This document shows, in pieces, positions 25,901-32,838 of a stretch of DNA of 64,000 nucleotides; within the stretch, counting starts at the first letter, position 1, and each line of letters starts with the position of its first letter. The DNA is from Rohdeia mirabilis. GTDB lineage: Bacteria; Planctomycetota; UBA1135; GCA-002686595. A program made the translations under genes and the position numbers. The notes under the pieces were generated by a model that did no database searches, was not told the DNA's origin, and saw nothing but the letters and a program-made list of their open reading frames with translations. The stretch is taken from assembly GCA_007750655.1 (NCBI GenBank), contig CP036290.1, positions 4,402,001-4,466,000 of the forward strand, written 5' to 3'.

Positions 25901-26175
25901 TCGGACGCCTGCCGCGCGAGGCCAAACTGCTCGTGCGGATGTTCCGACTGCGCTCCGCGGCCGAGCCGCTGTCCATCACGCGCATCGGTTGGCGCAACGA
26001 CTCGTACCTGCTCGAGTTCACCGACCGACTGGCGCTCCAGACCGCGCTCGCCGGCGTGCACGTGGACCTGCGTCCGCTGCGCACGGGCGTCGCGCTCCTG
26101 ATGCTGCCGCCGGACGTGAAACTGCCCGAGGCGGGACTGCGCCACCTCGAGCAGCTGCTCGGCATCGCGCGCTGA
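22915..26175 (+). CDS. mfd: transcription-repair coupling factor Mfd
   Basis: A 1086-residue DNA translocase that removes stalled RNA polymerase and recruits UvrA to lesions. Domain order is as expected: UvrB-like region (residues about 1-330), RNA polymerase-interaction domain beginning LRVGDLVVHAVHGLARYLG (about 420), SF2 helicase domains with Walker A GDVGFGKTEV and Walker B VVIDEEQRFGVK, motif III LSATPIPRTLHMSLSG, motif V-VI ATTIIENGIDIPAAGTILI and QLHQLRGRVGRAQQKSW, then the TRG motif region and the UvrA-masking C-terminal domain. The GTG start overlaps the rnc stop (GTGA), so the two are coupled. Length is slightly below the usual 1150. Confidence 0.97.
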   Translation: MTVAGDNAVLGEVLDGHGQFERIVEELLAGRSAASGNLWGSAQSLVIASLARRLSQPLAVLVSSETEAAGLVEDLELFGASATLLPARSGSAGGSDSESIKQRLRVAQVLAGPPERRPRLIVASQLSMLQPLPSSSDVADQFLHVQTGQKLDLEALLERLITAGYTRQPLAETPGEVSLRGDILDVFAFAADAPLRLELFDDVIESLRTFDPETQRSIEKLGTASVCLVSDAGGIEDGRGTAPLDLLSGNAVLVQVEPLRIEDVRHGLSVRSSSHKHALDGFITAARAHTSLSVMSLPSNGIDFDGRSVQALGVGLPAAPGALASIAQHARRTVVVCRDEKERARFEAHLADHPAVPNLELVLGGLQRGFRLPSAELVVVAHHELAGVAAARKQAKAKPQHRVRALESFFELRVGDLVVHAVHGLARYLGLVRMERVGGEEEHLHLQFDGDVSVYVPACRIDLVQRYVGTGNKAPSLDKIGSSAFKRRKERVEKALIDLAADLLEVQAKRQTRKRDPWVGDEGLVSDFIDAFPYVDTEDQAKAAAEIASELTSERPMDRLLCGDVGFGKTEVAVRAAFRVVAAGGQVAVLVPTTVLAEQHYETFRARMAGFPVEIEGLSRLQNKGAKKIVERVRTGQVDILIGTHRILSKDIDFHNLGLVVIDEEQRFGVKHKEHFKALRATVDLLTLSATPIPRTLHMSLSGVRDISALTMPPVGRQDVDTKIASRDDLGLIRDAILREKSRGGQCFFLHNRVTSIATFTEQMKSLVPEARFDFGHGQMGARALDRVMHRFSGGELDVLVATTIIENGIDIPAAGTILIDEAEDFGLAQLHQLRGRVGRAQQKSWCYLLVDRTKPMRAIAKERLKALEELSHLGAGFQISMKDLEIRGAGNLLGPEQSGHIAAIGYDMYCRLLAQTVERLRGGNLPTSPEEIRSELGSVADEVARGVELELGLRAYLPDSYIVEPETRLEVLRTLDTIHDVARATEVEEELTDRFGRLPREAKLLVRMFRLRSAAEPLSITRIGWRNDSYLLEFTDRLALQTALAGVHVDLRPLRTGVALLMLPPDVKLPEAGLRHLEQLLGIAR

Positions 26176-26194
26176 CTCGCGCGCGCGGACGGGC

Positions 26195-26356
26195 TCAGCG
26201 CTTGCTCGCGATGATGTAGATCGCGTGCACGAGTCCGGGGACGTAGCCCAGGAGCGTCAACAGGACGTTGATCCAGAAGTGCTTGCCGAGCCCCTCCTGG
26301 AGGAACACGCCGAGCGGCGGAATGATGACCGAGAGGATGATGCGGATCAGGTCCAT
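26195..26356 (-). CDS. PMP3/YqaE-family small membrane protein
   Basis: A 53-residue, two-helix membrane peptide: MDLIRIILSVIIPPLGVFLQ then NVLLTLLGYVPGLVHAIYII. The PPLGVFLQEGLG and LLGYVPGLVHAIYII blocks are those of the PMP3/YqaE/UPF0057 family, linked in yeast and plants to membrane potential and salt or cold stress. It has only about 20 bp to the convergent mfd stop. The start ATG is the only sensible one; reading frame open far upstream is antisense to the SurA-like gene and beyond. Confidence 0.93.
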   Translation of the reverse strand: MDLIRIILSVIIPPLGVFLQEGLGKHFWINVLLTLLGYVPGLVHAIYIIASKR

Positions 26357-26557
26357 GGAGCGGTGCGAGGCTGGGGTATCGCGGAAGGCGACGACCGGAC
26401 GTCCACCGCAGGCTTCGCGAACGGCCCGCGCGCGTCGACGCCCCCGCGAACCAACGGACGAGTGACCGTCCGCGCGCCCCCCCCACCATCGAGGCGCAGG
26501 AACGAGACCTCGGCGCCGCGCCTTCCCTCCACCGGCCCCGCCGTGAACAATGCGCCG
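26357..26557. promoter_or_regulatory. divergent promoter region, PMP3 gene / SurA-like gene
   Basis: 201 bp between two divergent starts. CGGACG (26455-26460), AGTGAC, CGTCCG (26467-26472) is a small inverted repeat that might be an operator. A run of C follows at 26477-26486. No clear promoter boxes are seen. Confidence 0.3.
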
Positions 26558-27625
26558 ATGCTCTCCGCGCTCCTCCTCGGTCTCGCTCTCCTGGTCCAGG
26601 ATCCGCAGCAGCCGGACGTCCCCCCCGACGCCGTCTGGTTCCCGGAGGACGCGATCATCCTCACGGTCGACGAGGGCTACGTGACCCTCAGCCAGTTCGA
26701 GGATCGCCTGCTCCAGATCGGCCGCAACGTGACGGTGACGACCGAGGAGCAGATGATCGGCCTGCGGCGCGAAGTGATCCGCCAACTGGTCGACGAGCTG
26801 GTCGCCCAGAGCGCCGCGCGCACGCTCGAGTACTCGGCCGAGGACCTGGACGTGCGCCTGCGCGACTTCCTGCGCGAGCGGCGCGAAGAGGCCGGCACGG
26901 TCGGCTACGGCGACGAACTGCGCCGCAGCGGCCTCGACCCGCTGGGCGAGCTGGCCCGTCAGCGCCGCATGCTGCTCGGCCGCCAGTGGATCGATCGCCA
27001 GACCGGCGACGGCGGTTTCGGACGCCAGGTCGTGGACACCTACGTGCGCCCCGGGACCCTGCGGGCGGAGTACCCGCGCTACCGGTCCAGCAGCCGCTCG
27101 TCCGAGGTGGTCCTGCGCCAGATCGTGGTCGAAGGCAGCCAAGTGGGCAGCGTGGAGCTCGCTCGCGAGTACCTCGACCAGCTGCGCGAACAGATCCTTT
27201 CGGGCGAGGAGGACATGGCCGCCCTCGCCGCCACCGAGAACGCGGACGAGGCCTTGGCCCAGGCCCAGGGCCTGCTGCCCGCGATCCAGGTCCAGGTCGT
27301 CACCGATCCGGCGCTGCGCGAGTTCCTGCTCACACAGCCGGAGGGCTCGATCACACCGCCCCAGCCGATCGGTGCGCGCGGCGCCTCGGCCGGCCCGCTG
27401 GCCCCCACCATCGGCTGGGCGATCTTCCGGATCGAGCGCCGCATCGACGGACCCGAGCCGCCCCCGTTCGAGACCGTCGAGGCCCAGGAAGCCATCCGGC
27501 GCACCCTCGAGCGGGCGAATCGCGAGCTGCGGACCCTGCGGGCCTACGACCGCCAGAGCCGCTACGTCCTGACCTGGAAGCACCCGGCGCTCACGGCCAT
27601 CCTCGGGCCCGAAGTCGGCCGCTGA
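26558..27625 (+). CDS. SurA-like periplasmic chaperone / parvulin-like protein
   Basis: A 355-residue exported protein. The start MLSALLLGLALLVQ is a short signal segment; GTG at 26543 would add five residues. The N-terminal part, AIILTVDEGYVTLSQFEDRL then IGLRREVIRQLVDELVAQSA, matches the SurA/PrsA chaperone core (open reading of 'vN...it..el...' plus long helices). The later part, SEVVLRQIVVEGSQVGSVEL with ALAATENADEA and TIGWAIFRIERRI, has parvulin-like spacing, but the usual GGDLG loop is missing, so isomerase activity may be lost. It would assist folding of outer-membrane proteins. The following 522 bp are gene-free. Confidence 0.72.
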   Translation: MLSALLLGLALLVQDPQQPDVPPDAVWFPEDAIILTVDEGYVTLSQFEDRLLQIGRNVTVTTEEQMIGLRREVIRQLVDELVAQSAARTLEYSAEDLDVRLRDFLRERREEAGTVGYGDELRRSGLDPLGELARQRRMLLGRQWIDRQTGDGGFGRQVVDTYVRPGTLRAEYPRYRSSSRSSEVVLRQIVVEGSQVGSVELAREYLDQLREQILSGEEDMAALAATENADEALAQAQGLLPAIQVQVVTDPALREFLLTQPEGSITPPQPIGARGASAGPLAPTIGWAIFRIERRIDGPEPPPFETVEAQEAIRRTLERANRELRTLRAYDRQSRYVLTWKHPALTAILGPEVGR

Positions 27626-27772
27626 GTCGGTCCGCGCCGCCGCGTCCACTCCCGCTCGCGAGGCACTCGGCCCCGGACCTGGCACCACGCGCGCCCGACG
27701 CGGCCCAGAGCCCCGTGCGCGTGCCCTTCCGCGGAGGCTGGAAGCCCGGCCCTCGGATCCCCGCGGCCGGGC

Positions 27773-27800
27773 TGGGACCGTCGATCCGCGTCGATATACT
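27773..27800 (+). promoter_or_regulatory. candidate sigma-70 promoter for first toroid gene
   Basis: TGGGAC (27773-27778), 16-bp spacer, TATACT (27795-27800). TATACT is an unusually good -10 box for this GC-rich DNA. Transcription would start near 27807, about 340 nt before the ATG. Confidence 0.5.
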
Positions 27801-28036
27801 CTGAACCCCCGTCCGTCCGGTCCGTTCGGCGGCACGCCGGGACGCAACTGCGAGCAGCCCGCCGGGTAGGCGAAGCGCCTGCACGAGCGACGCTCCCGCG
27901 ACTTCCCGGCACCCGACTTCCGAACGCGATCGCGGCTCGAGCGGCCATCCGCCCGCGCCCAACGACCGTCCCACTGGCCCCGACCTTCCGTCGGACCTGG
28001 CCTCCCCTCCCCGAACCGCGCTCCTCCGACTTCCGG

Positions 28037-28072
28037 CCGACGGTTTCCCGCCGACGGTTTCCCGCCGACGGT
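28037..28072. repeat. 14-bp tandem repeat, 2.6 copies
   Basis: CCGACGGTTTCCCG occurs twice exactly (28037-28050, 28051-28064), followed by CCGACGGT (28065-28072). It lies in the leader of the first toroid gene. Confidence 0.85.
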
Positions 28073-28147
28073 GGCGCCCCCCCACGGGTCGCACCGCCCC
28101 GACCGCGAAGTGCCGAGCGAGCGCTCGAGGATCCCACGACTTCCGTC

Positions 28148-29716
28148 ATGAACGACCAGCAGCAGTACGCGCCCATCGAGAGCCACATGCTCCGCCCCTG
28201 GGAGGAGGAGCAGACGTTCAACGACGTCCTCTACGACTGGATGGCGCGCGCGCCCTTCCTGGCGATCGCCTTCGCCATCCACCTGCTGGCCTTCTTCATC
28301 CTGTCGGCCATTCCGTGGTCGACGGGCGGCCAGGAGCCGGAGATCGTCATCGAGGCCAACATCGTGCCGCCGCCGGAAGATCCCTTCGAGGAGCCGGAGG
28401 AGCCCGAAGAGGTCGAGGAAGTCGAAGAGGTCGTCGAAGAGGTCGTCGAGTTCACCGACGAGATCACCGACGACATCATCGACTCCGAGGACGAGGTCGA
28501 TCTGGACGCGCCCGAGAGCCCGTTCAACTCCGACCAGTGGAACGACGCGATCGGCCTCGGCGGCGGTGCCGGCGGCGGCGGCGGCAAGATCGGCAAGCGC
28601 CGTGGCGGTCGCACCAAGGTCAAGCCGGACATCAACCGGGCCCTCTTGGCCGGACTCGAGTGGTTGAAGGAGCACCAGTCGGCGGACGGCCGCTGGGACT
28701 GCGACGGCTTCCCGAACGAGTGCGACCGCGGCGGCGAGCTGTGCGACGGCGAGGGCGAGCCCAACCACGACGTCGGTGTCACCGGCCTCGCGCTGCTCGC
28801 CTTCCTCGGCTTCGGCGACTCGATGCGCGAGGGCACCTACCAGCCCCAGATCAAGCAGGGCGTGGCGTGGCTACTGCAGAAGCAGGACCGCGAGACCGGC
28901 CTGCTCGGCGAGCCCATCGGCCAGGAATTCCTGTACAGCCACTCGATCGCGGCGCTCGCCCTGTGCGAGGCCTACTACAGCGACAAGGGCAACCCGCTGC
29001 TGAAGAAGGCCGCGCAGAAGGCCGTCAACTACATCAGCTCGGCGCGCAACCCGTACCAGGCCTGGCGCTACCGCGTCCCGCCGAACGGCGAGAACGACAC
29101 GTCGGTCACCGGCTGGATGGTCTTCGCCCTCGCCGCCGCCCGCGACGCCGAACTGGAAGTGTCCTTCGAGGACTTCCGGGGTGCGCTCGCCTGGGTCGAC
29201 GAGATGACCGACACCGCGACCGGCCGCACGGGCTACACCGAGATGGGCGGCCTGTCCTCCCGACTCGAGCACCTGCAGGACGCGTACCCGAACGAGATGA
29301 CCGAGGCCATGACGGCCGTCGCCATGCTCTGCCGCATCTTCATCCAGGACATCCTTCCCGACGTCGAGGACCAGACCGCGATCCTCGAGAAGGGCGCCGA
29401 AGTCCTGCTCGAGCAGATGCCGGAGTGGAGCGACGACGGCTCCACGAACGACATGTACTACTGGTACTACGGCTCGTACGCGATGTTCCAGATGAAGAGC
29501 GTCAAGAAGCGCTTCTGGGACAGCTGGGAGAAAGCGATGGAGAAGGCGATCCTGCCGAACCAGCGCATGGAACCGCCGTGCTTCGAGGGCTCGTGGGATC
29601 CGAACGGTCCCTGGGGCCACTCGGGCGGACGGGTCTACTCGACCGCGTCGATGGTGCTGTGCCTGGAAGTGTTCTTCCGCTACGGCAACGTCCTCGGCGC
29701 GCGCGAGGACAAGTAG
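28148..29716 (+). CDS. TonB-like-anchored squalene-oxidase/prenyltransferase repeat protein, copy 1
   Basis: A 522-residue membrane-anchored protein. Residues about 1-35 are cytoplasmic; APFLAIAFAIHLLAFFILSA is one membrane helix; then ANIVPPPEDPFEEPEEPEE and a long Glu/Asp/Pro/Val-rich linker resemble the N-terminus of TonB. After a Gly-rich spacer (residues about 138-152), the remaining 360 residues are an alpha/alpha toroid of the prenyltransferase/squalene oxidase repeat family: GLEWLKEHQSADGRWDCDGF, VGVTGLALLAFLGFGD, IAALALCEAYY, DTSVTGWMVFALAAARDAEL, GGRVYSTASMVLCLEVFFRY. Catalytic DxDD of cyclases is absent. Such fusions occur in planctomycetes; their function is unknown to me. A paralogue lies downstream in the same direction. 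Confidence 0.88.
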   Translation: MNDQQQYAPIESHMLRPWEEEQTFNDVLYDWMARAPFLAIAFAIHLLAFFILSAIPWSTGGQEPEIVIEANIVPPPEDPFEEPEEPEEVEEVEEVVEEVVEFTDEITDDIIDSEDEVDLDAPESPFNSDQWNDAIGLGGGAGGGGGKIGKRRGGRTKVKPDINRALLAGLEWLKEHQSADGRWDCDGFPNECDRGGELCDGEGEPNHDVGVTGLALLAFLGFGDSMREGTYQPQIKQGVAWLLQKQDRETGLLGEPIGQEFLYSHSIAALALCEAYYSDKGNPLLKKAAQKAVNYISSARNPYQAWRYRVPPNGENDTSVTGWMVFALAAARDAELEVSFEDFRGALAWVDEMTDTATGRTGYTEMGGLSSRLEHLQDAYPNEMTEAMTAVAMLCRIFIQDILPDVEDQTAILEKGAEVLLEQMPEWSDDGSTNDMYYWYYGSYAMFQMKSVKKRFWDSWEKAMEKAILPNQRMEPPCFEGSWDPNGPWGHSGGRVYSTASMVLCLEVFFRYGNVLGAREDK

Positions 29717-29754
29717 TCCGACGGTGACCGCCGACGTCGTTCGCGACGTCACGA

Positions 29755-29791
29755 CGAGCGGGGCTCGACCGAGACGGTCGAGCCCCGCTCG
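29755..29791 (+). terminator. perfect 16-bp hairpin after first toroid gene
   Basis: CGAGCGGGGCTCGACC (29755-29770), loop GAGAC, exact complement (29776-29791). It lies 38 bp past the stop. GACGTC-GTTCGC-GACGTC just before it (29733-29750) is a second small inverted repeat. Confidence 0.8.
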
Positions 29792-30334
29792 CGTTGGTGG
29801 CGACGTCCGCGCGCGATCGAGGCGGGCGAACCGCACTTCGCTCACGCGCGGCGCGCACGAAGGCTGGTCGAGCCACGCGTGCCTGGTGGCGCGTGGCGTG
29901 CATCGCCGAGTGCGCTCCACGCGCGGCCGCTCGCATGCGACGGCTGGTTCGCGAATGAGCGCGCGGTGACTCGTGCGCAGTGACTCCGCGCGGTGACCCA
30001 CCCGACACTGCCTGCCGGCGCCTCGCCCACGTCGCAACGGGTCGGGACGCGCACATGGCCACGCGAGAAGAGGCGCACGCTGCAGGACACTCGGTGCGCT
30101 CGCCCATCGCCGCGATCGACGCGCGCCTCGCTGCGCCGATCGCGAGCGAAGTCCCGGAGTGACGTGCTGCGCACAGGCCGTGCACACGGCTCCGTCGGTG
30201 CCAACGGGCTCGAGTCGCCGCGGTTCGTCGCGAGCTGCGACGGGCGAGTGCGCGCGCGCATGACCGACGGAGCATTCGTCGCGTGCTTCGTCCGAGCGTG
30301 AACCGCAGCGCGCGCGGCGCCGTTCCACTTCGGC

Positions 30335-30353
30335 CGCGAGTCATGGACTCGCG
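30335..30353 (+). promoter_or_regulatory. 19-bp palindrome upstream of second toroid gene
   Basis: CGCGAGTC-ATG-GACTCGCG, perfect 8-bp arms with a 3-bp centre, ending 25 bp before the ATG. The short centre suits a dimeric protein operator better than an RNA hairpin. Confidence 0.45.
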
Positions 30354-30378
30354 TTCCCCTCCAGCCCGAGTGAGAGAC

Positions 30379-31941
30379 ATGAACGGATTCGAACCGCACG
30401 CGACCTACGCGCCGATCATCAGGACGAGCGACCACGAAGAAGAGTCGTTCGGCGACGCGCTCTACGACTGGATGGGTCGCGCGCCGTTCCTCGCGATCGC
30501 GATGGCGGTGCACCTTCTCGCCTTCTTCCTGTTGGCGGCGATCCCGTGGCAGGCAGGACGCAGCGACGAACCGGCCGTGTTCACCGCGGAGATCGTCCCG
30601 CCGCCGGCCGACCCGTTCGAGGAACCGGTCGAGCCGCCGCCACAGATCGAGAAGCCGATCATCGACCAAACCGAGGTCGTCATCGTCGACGTGCCGATCA
30701 CCGACACCGACGACGACTCCGACGACGACACCGAGATCGACTCGCCGCAGAGTCCGTTCACGAACGACAAGTGGAACGAAGCGATCGGACTGGGCGGTGG
30801 CGCCGCGTGCGGCGGTGGGAGCCGCGGTGAGGCCGGTGGCACCCCGCCCGGCACCAACACGCGCAACGAACGCGCCGTCATGAGCGGCCTCGAATGGCTG
30901 AAGGACCACCAGGCTCCCGACGGCCGCTGGGACTGCGACGGCTTCATGCACGACACGGCGCGCGAAGGCCCGGTCTGCGACGGCGCCGGCGATGCGGCGC
31001 ACGACGTGGGCGTCACCGGTCTCGCGCTCTTGGCCTTCATGGGCATCGGCGACACGCTGCGCAGCGGCACCTACATGGAGCAGATCCGCACGGGCGTCGC
31101 CTACCTGCTGGACGAACAGGACCTCGAGTCCGGCCGCATCGGCGCCGGCGTCGGCCACGCGTTCCTCTACGACCATGCGATCGCAACGCTGGCCTTGTGC
31201 GAAGCGCTGCACGGTGATCCGAACCACCCGCTCCTGACCCGTCGGGCACAGAAGGCGGTCAACTACATCAGCGCGGCGCGCAACCCGTACGGCGCGTGGC
31301 GCTACGCCGTCCCGCCGAACGGTCAGCAGGACACGTCGGTAACGGGCTGGATGGTGTTCGCTCTGGCCGCCGCGCGCGACGTCGGGCTCGAGGTCGCGGA
31401 CTCGGACTTCATGGGCGCGCTCGCGTGGATCGACGAGGTGACGGACCCGGCCAACGGTCGCACCGGCTACGAGACGATGGGCGGACTCAGCGCGCGACCC
31501 GAGCACCTCTCGGACGCGTACCCGGCGGAGGTCTCCGAGGCGATGACGGCGGTGGCGATGCTCTCGCGCCTGTTCATCGACAAGAGCCTCGGGCGCCGCG
31601 ACGCCGACGTGGACCTGCTCGAGAAGGGCGCCAGTCTGCTGCTCGAGACGCTGCCCGAGTGGAGCGCCGACGGCTCGACCTGCGACATGTACGCCTGGTA
31701 CTACGGCTCGTACGCCATGTTCCAGTACGCCGAACTCGACCCGCGCGCGTGGACGGCCTGGCAGAAGGCGATGGAGCGCGCGATCGTGCCGAACCAGCGC
31801 ACCGAGCCCGTGACCTTCGACGGGTCGTGGGATCCGATCGGTCCGTGGGGCGAGAGCGGCGGCCGTGTGTACTCGACCGCGACGATGGTCCTCTCCCTCG
31901 AGGTCTTCTACCGCTACGGGAAGTTGCTCGGCTCGCGTTGA
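30379..31941 (+). CDS. TonB-like-anchored squalene-oxidase/prenyltransferase repeat protein, copy 2
   Basis: A 520-residue paralogue of the protein encoded at 28148-29716, aligning from end to end. The membrane helix is APFLAIAMAVHLLAFFLLAA, followed by AEIVPPPADPFEEPVEPPP and an acidic Asp/Thr linker. The toroid repeats GLEWLKDHQAPDGRWDCDGF, VGVTGLALLAFMGIGD, NYISAARNPYGAWRYAVPPN and DTSVTGWMVFALAAARDVGL match copy 1 almost residue for residue, while linker and Gly-rich spacer have diverged. ATG at 30379 (MNGFEPH) is chosen because the homology to copy 1 begins directly after it. The pair arose by tandem duplication. Separate upstream regions and terminators suggest independent expression. 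Confidence 0.88.
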   Translation: MNGFEPHATYAPIIRTSDHEEESFGDALYDWMGRAPFLAIAMAVHLLAFFLLAAIPWQAGRSDEPAVFTAEIVPPPADPFEEPVEPPPQIEKPIIDQTEVVIVDVPITDTDDDSDDDTEIDSPQSPFTNDKWNEAIGLGGGAACGGGSRGEAGGTPPGTNTRNERAVMSGLEWLKDHQAPDGRWDCDGFMHDTAREGPVCDGAGDAAHDVGVTGLALLAFMGIGDTLRSGTYMEQIRTGVAYLLDEQDLESGRIGAGVGHAFLYDHAIATLALCEALHGDPNHPLLTRRAQKAVNYISAARNPYGAWRYAVPPNGQQDTSVTGWMVFALAAARDVGLEVADSDFMGALAWIDEVTDPANGRTGYETMGGLSARPEHLSDAYPAEVSEAMTAVAMLSRLFIDKSLGRRDADVDLLEKGASLLLETLPEWSADGSTCDMYAWYYGSYAMFQYAELDPRAWTAWQKAMERAIVPNQRTEPVTFDGSWDPIGPWGESGGRVYSTATMVLSLEVFYRYGKLLGSR

Positions 31942-31973
31942 ACGACGGATCGCTCGAAGCGGCCCCGAACGCG

Positions 31974-32012
31974 AAGGAGGCGCGCGATCCGCTGTGGATC
32001 GCGCGCCTCCTT
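31974..32012. terminator. perfect 17-bp bidirectional hairpin
   Basis: AAGGAGGCGCGCGATCC (31974-31990), loop GCTGT, exact complement (31996-32012). It sits between the ends of two convergent genes, 33 bp from one stop and 31 bp from the other, and would serve both. Confidence 0.82.
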
Positions 32013-32042
32013 CACCTAAGGGCGTTCAGCCCGCGCTCGCGC

Positions 32043-32384
32043 TCAGACCACGCGGCGGCGGTAGAGCTTCATGAACTCGTTGACGTTCTTCTTGTCGCCA
32101 CCGAGCAGGCCGCCGTCGCTCTCCGAGACCATCGTGACCGTGGTCGACGGGATCCCGTCGGGGCCTTCGATCTTGATCGTGACCTTCGACTTCGCCGAGA
32201 GCGCGCGCGCCTTGCGTTCGCACACGATCAGGCCCTGCTCCTCGTCCTCGCTGAGGATGCTCCAGTCCGGGAGCGCCTCGACGAGCTCCTTGGCCGTGGA
32301 GTACATGTCGCCCTTGGGCTGCGGCACCCGCAGGGGCTGCAGCTCGAGCGAACCGTGCGAATCACTGGACTCGAAGCGTCCCAT
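32043..32384 (-). CDS. small protein resembling DUF1499, downstream of rpsT
   Basis: A 113-residue soluble protein, MGRFESSDSHGSLELQPLRV at the start, then DWSILSEDEEQGLIVCERKA, KVTIKIEGPDGIPSTTVTMV and KNVNEFMKLYRRR. The order 'W.i...d...glI.....' - 'v.i.i' - 'v.m.S.sd.G..d...N...i..f...l' recalls DUF1499 domains, which have no known activity. The match is partial, so this is a low-certainty family call. It starts 27 bp after rpsT on the same strand and probably shares its transcript. Confidence 0.7.
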   Translation of the reverse strand: MGRFESSDSHGSLELQPLRVPQPKGDMYSTAKELVEALPDWSILSEDEEQGLIVCERKARALSAKSKVTIKIEGPDGIPSTTVTMVSESDGGLLGGDKKNVNEFMKLYRRRVV

Positions 32385-32411
32385 CGTCCTTTGGTCCCTG
32401 GGCCCGAAGGC

Positions 32412-32669
32412 TCAGGCGCCGAGCGCGTTGACGCGCTTCGCGAGACGGCTCTTGTAGCGGGCCGCGGCGTTCGCGTGGATGATGTTCGTCTTCGCGGCCT
32501 TGTCGATGCGCTTGGTGGCCAGGGGCAGAAGGGCGGTGCCTTCTTCCTGGGTCGCGGCGCGCAGGACGCGCTTCATCGCGGTCCGCATCGACGTGCGGAC
32601 GACCTTGTTCTCGAGACGGCGCTTGTCGGCCTGGCGCAGACGCTTGAGGGCTTGCTTGCTGTTCGGCAT
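32412..32669 (-). CDS. rpsT: 30S ribosomal protein S20
   Basis: An 85-residue, very basic helical protein that binds 16S rRNA early in 30S assembly. MPNSKQALKRLRQADKRRLE, the central RTSMRTAMKRVL and the C-terminal THIIHANAA-like block (NIIHANAAARYKSRLAKRVN) are characteristic of S20. It lies after a 169-bp gap from the TPR gene and 27 bp before a small gene on the same strand. Confidence 0.96.
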   Translation of the reverse strand: MPNSKQALKRLRQADKRRLENKVVRTSMRTAMKRVLRAATQEEGTALLPLATKRIDKAAKTNIIHANAAARYKSRLAKRVNALGA

Positions 32670-32838
32670 GGCAGTCGGTCACACCGATCGGACATCACGT
32701 CGATCGGTTGGTTCGTTGGGGCGATCCGCTGTGGATCGATGAGGACTGGGATCGAAAGGATTGGAAGTGGAGTCGGTCCGGCGCCGCTCCGCCTCGCGTG
32801 GAGGCCGGGCAGCGCCGATGGTGGTGCAGCGGAACCGG

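Larger units (their letters stand above)
27626..28147 (+). other. 522-bp gene-free leader region before first toroid gene
   Basis: No protein-like ORF. It contains the promoter-like pair at 27773-27800 and the 14-bp tandem repeat at 28037-28072, leaving a potential leader of about 340 nt. The stretch is Pro/Arg-codon-like in all frames, with alternating C-rich and G-rich patches. Confidence 0.5.
29717..30378 (+). other. 662-bp gene-free stretch between the two toroid paralogues
   Basis: Begins with the hairpin annotated at 29755-29791. The rest (29792-30334) is open in several frames but Arg/Ala/Thr/Ser-rich in all of them, as random GC-rich DNA would be. A CGCGGTGAC motif recurs at about 29961 and 29989. 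The last part carries the palindrome at 30335-30353. I see no gene here. Confidence 0.5.

Noticed and set aside
29792..30378. Several open frames of 60-100 codons between the toroid genes
   Set aside because: All are Arg/Ala/Ser/Thr-rich with no signal, motif or start context; expected by chance at this GC.
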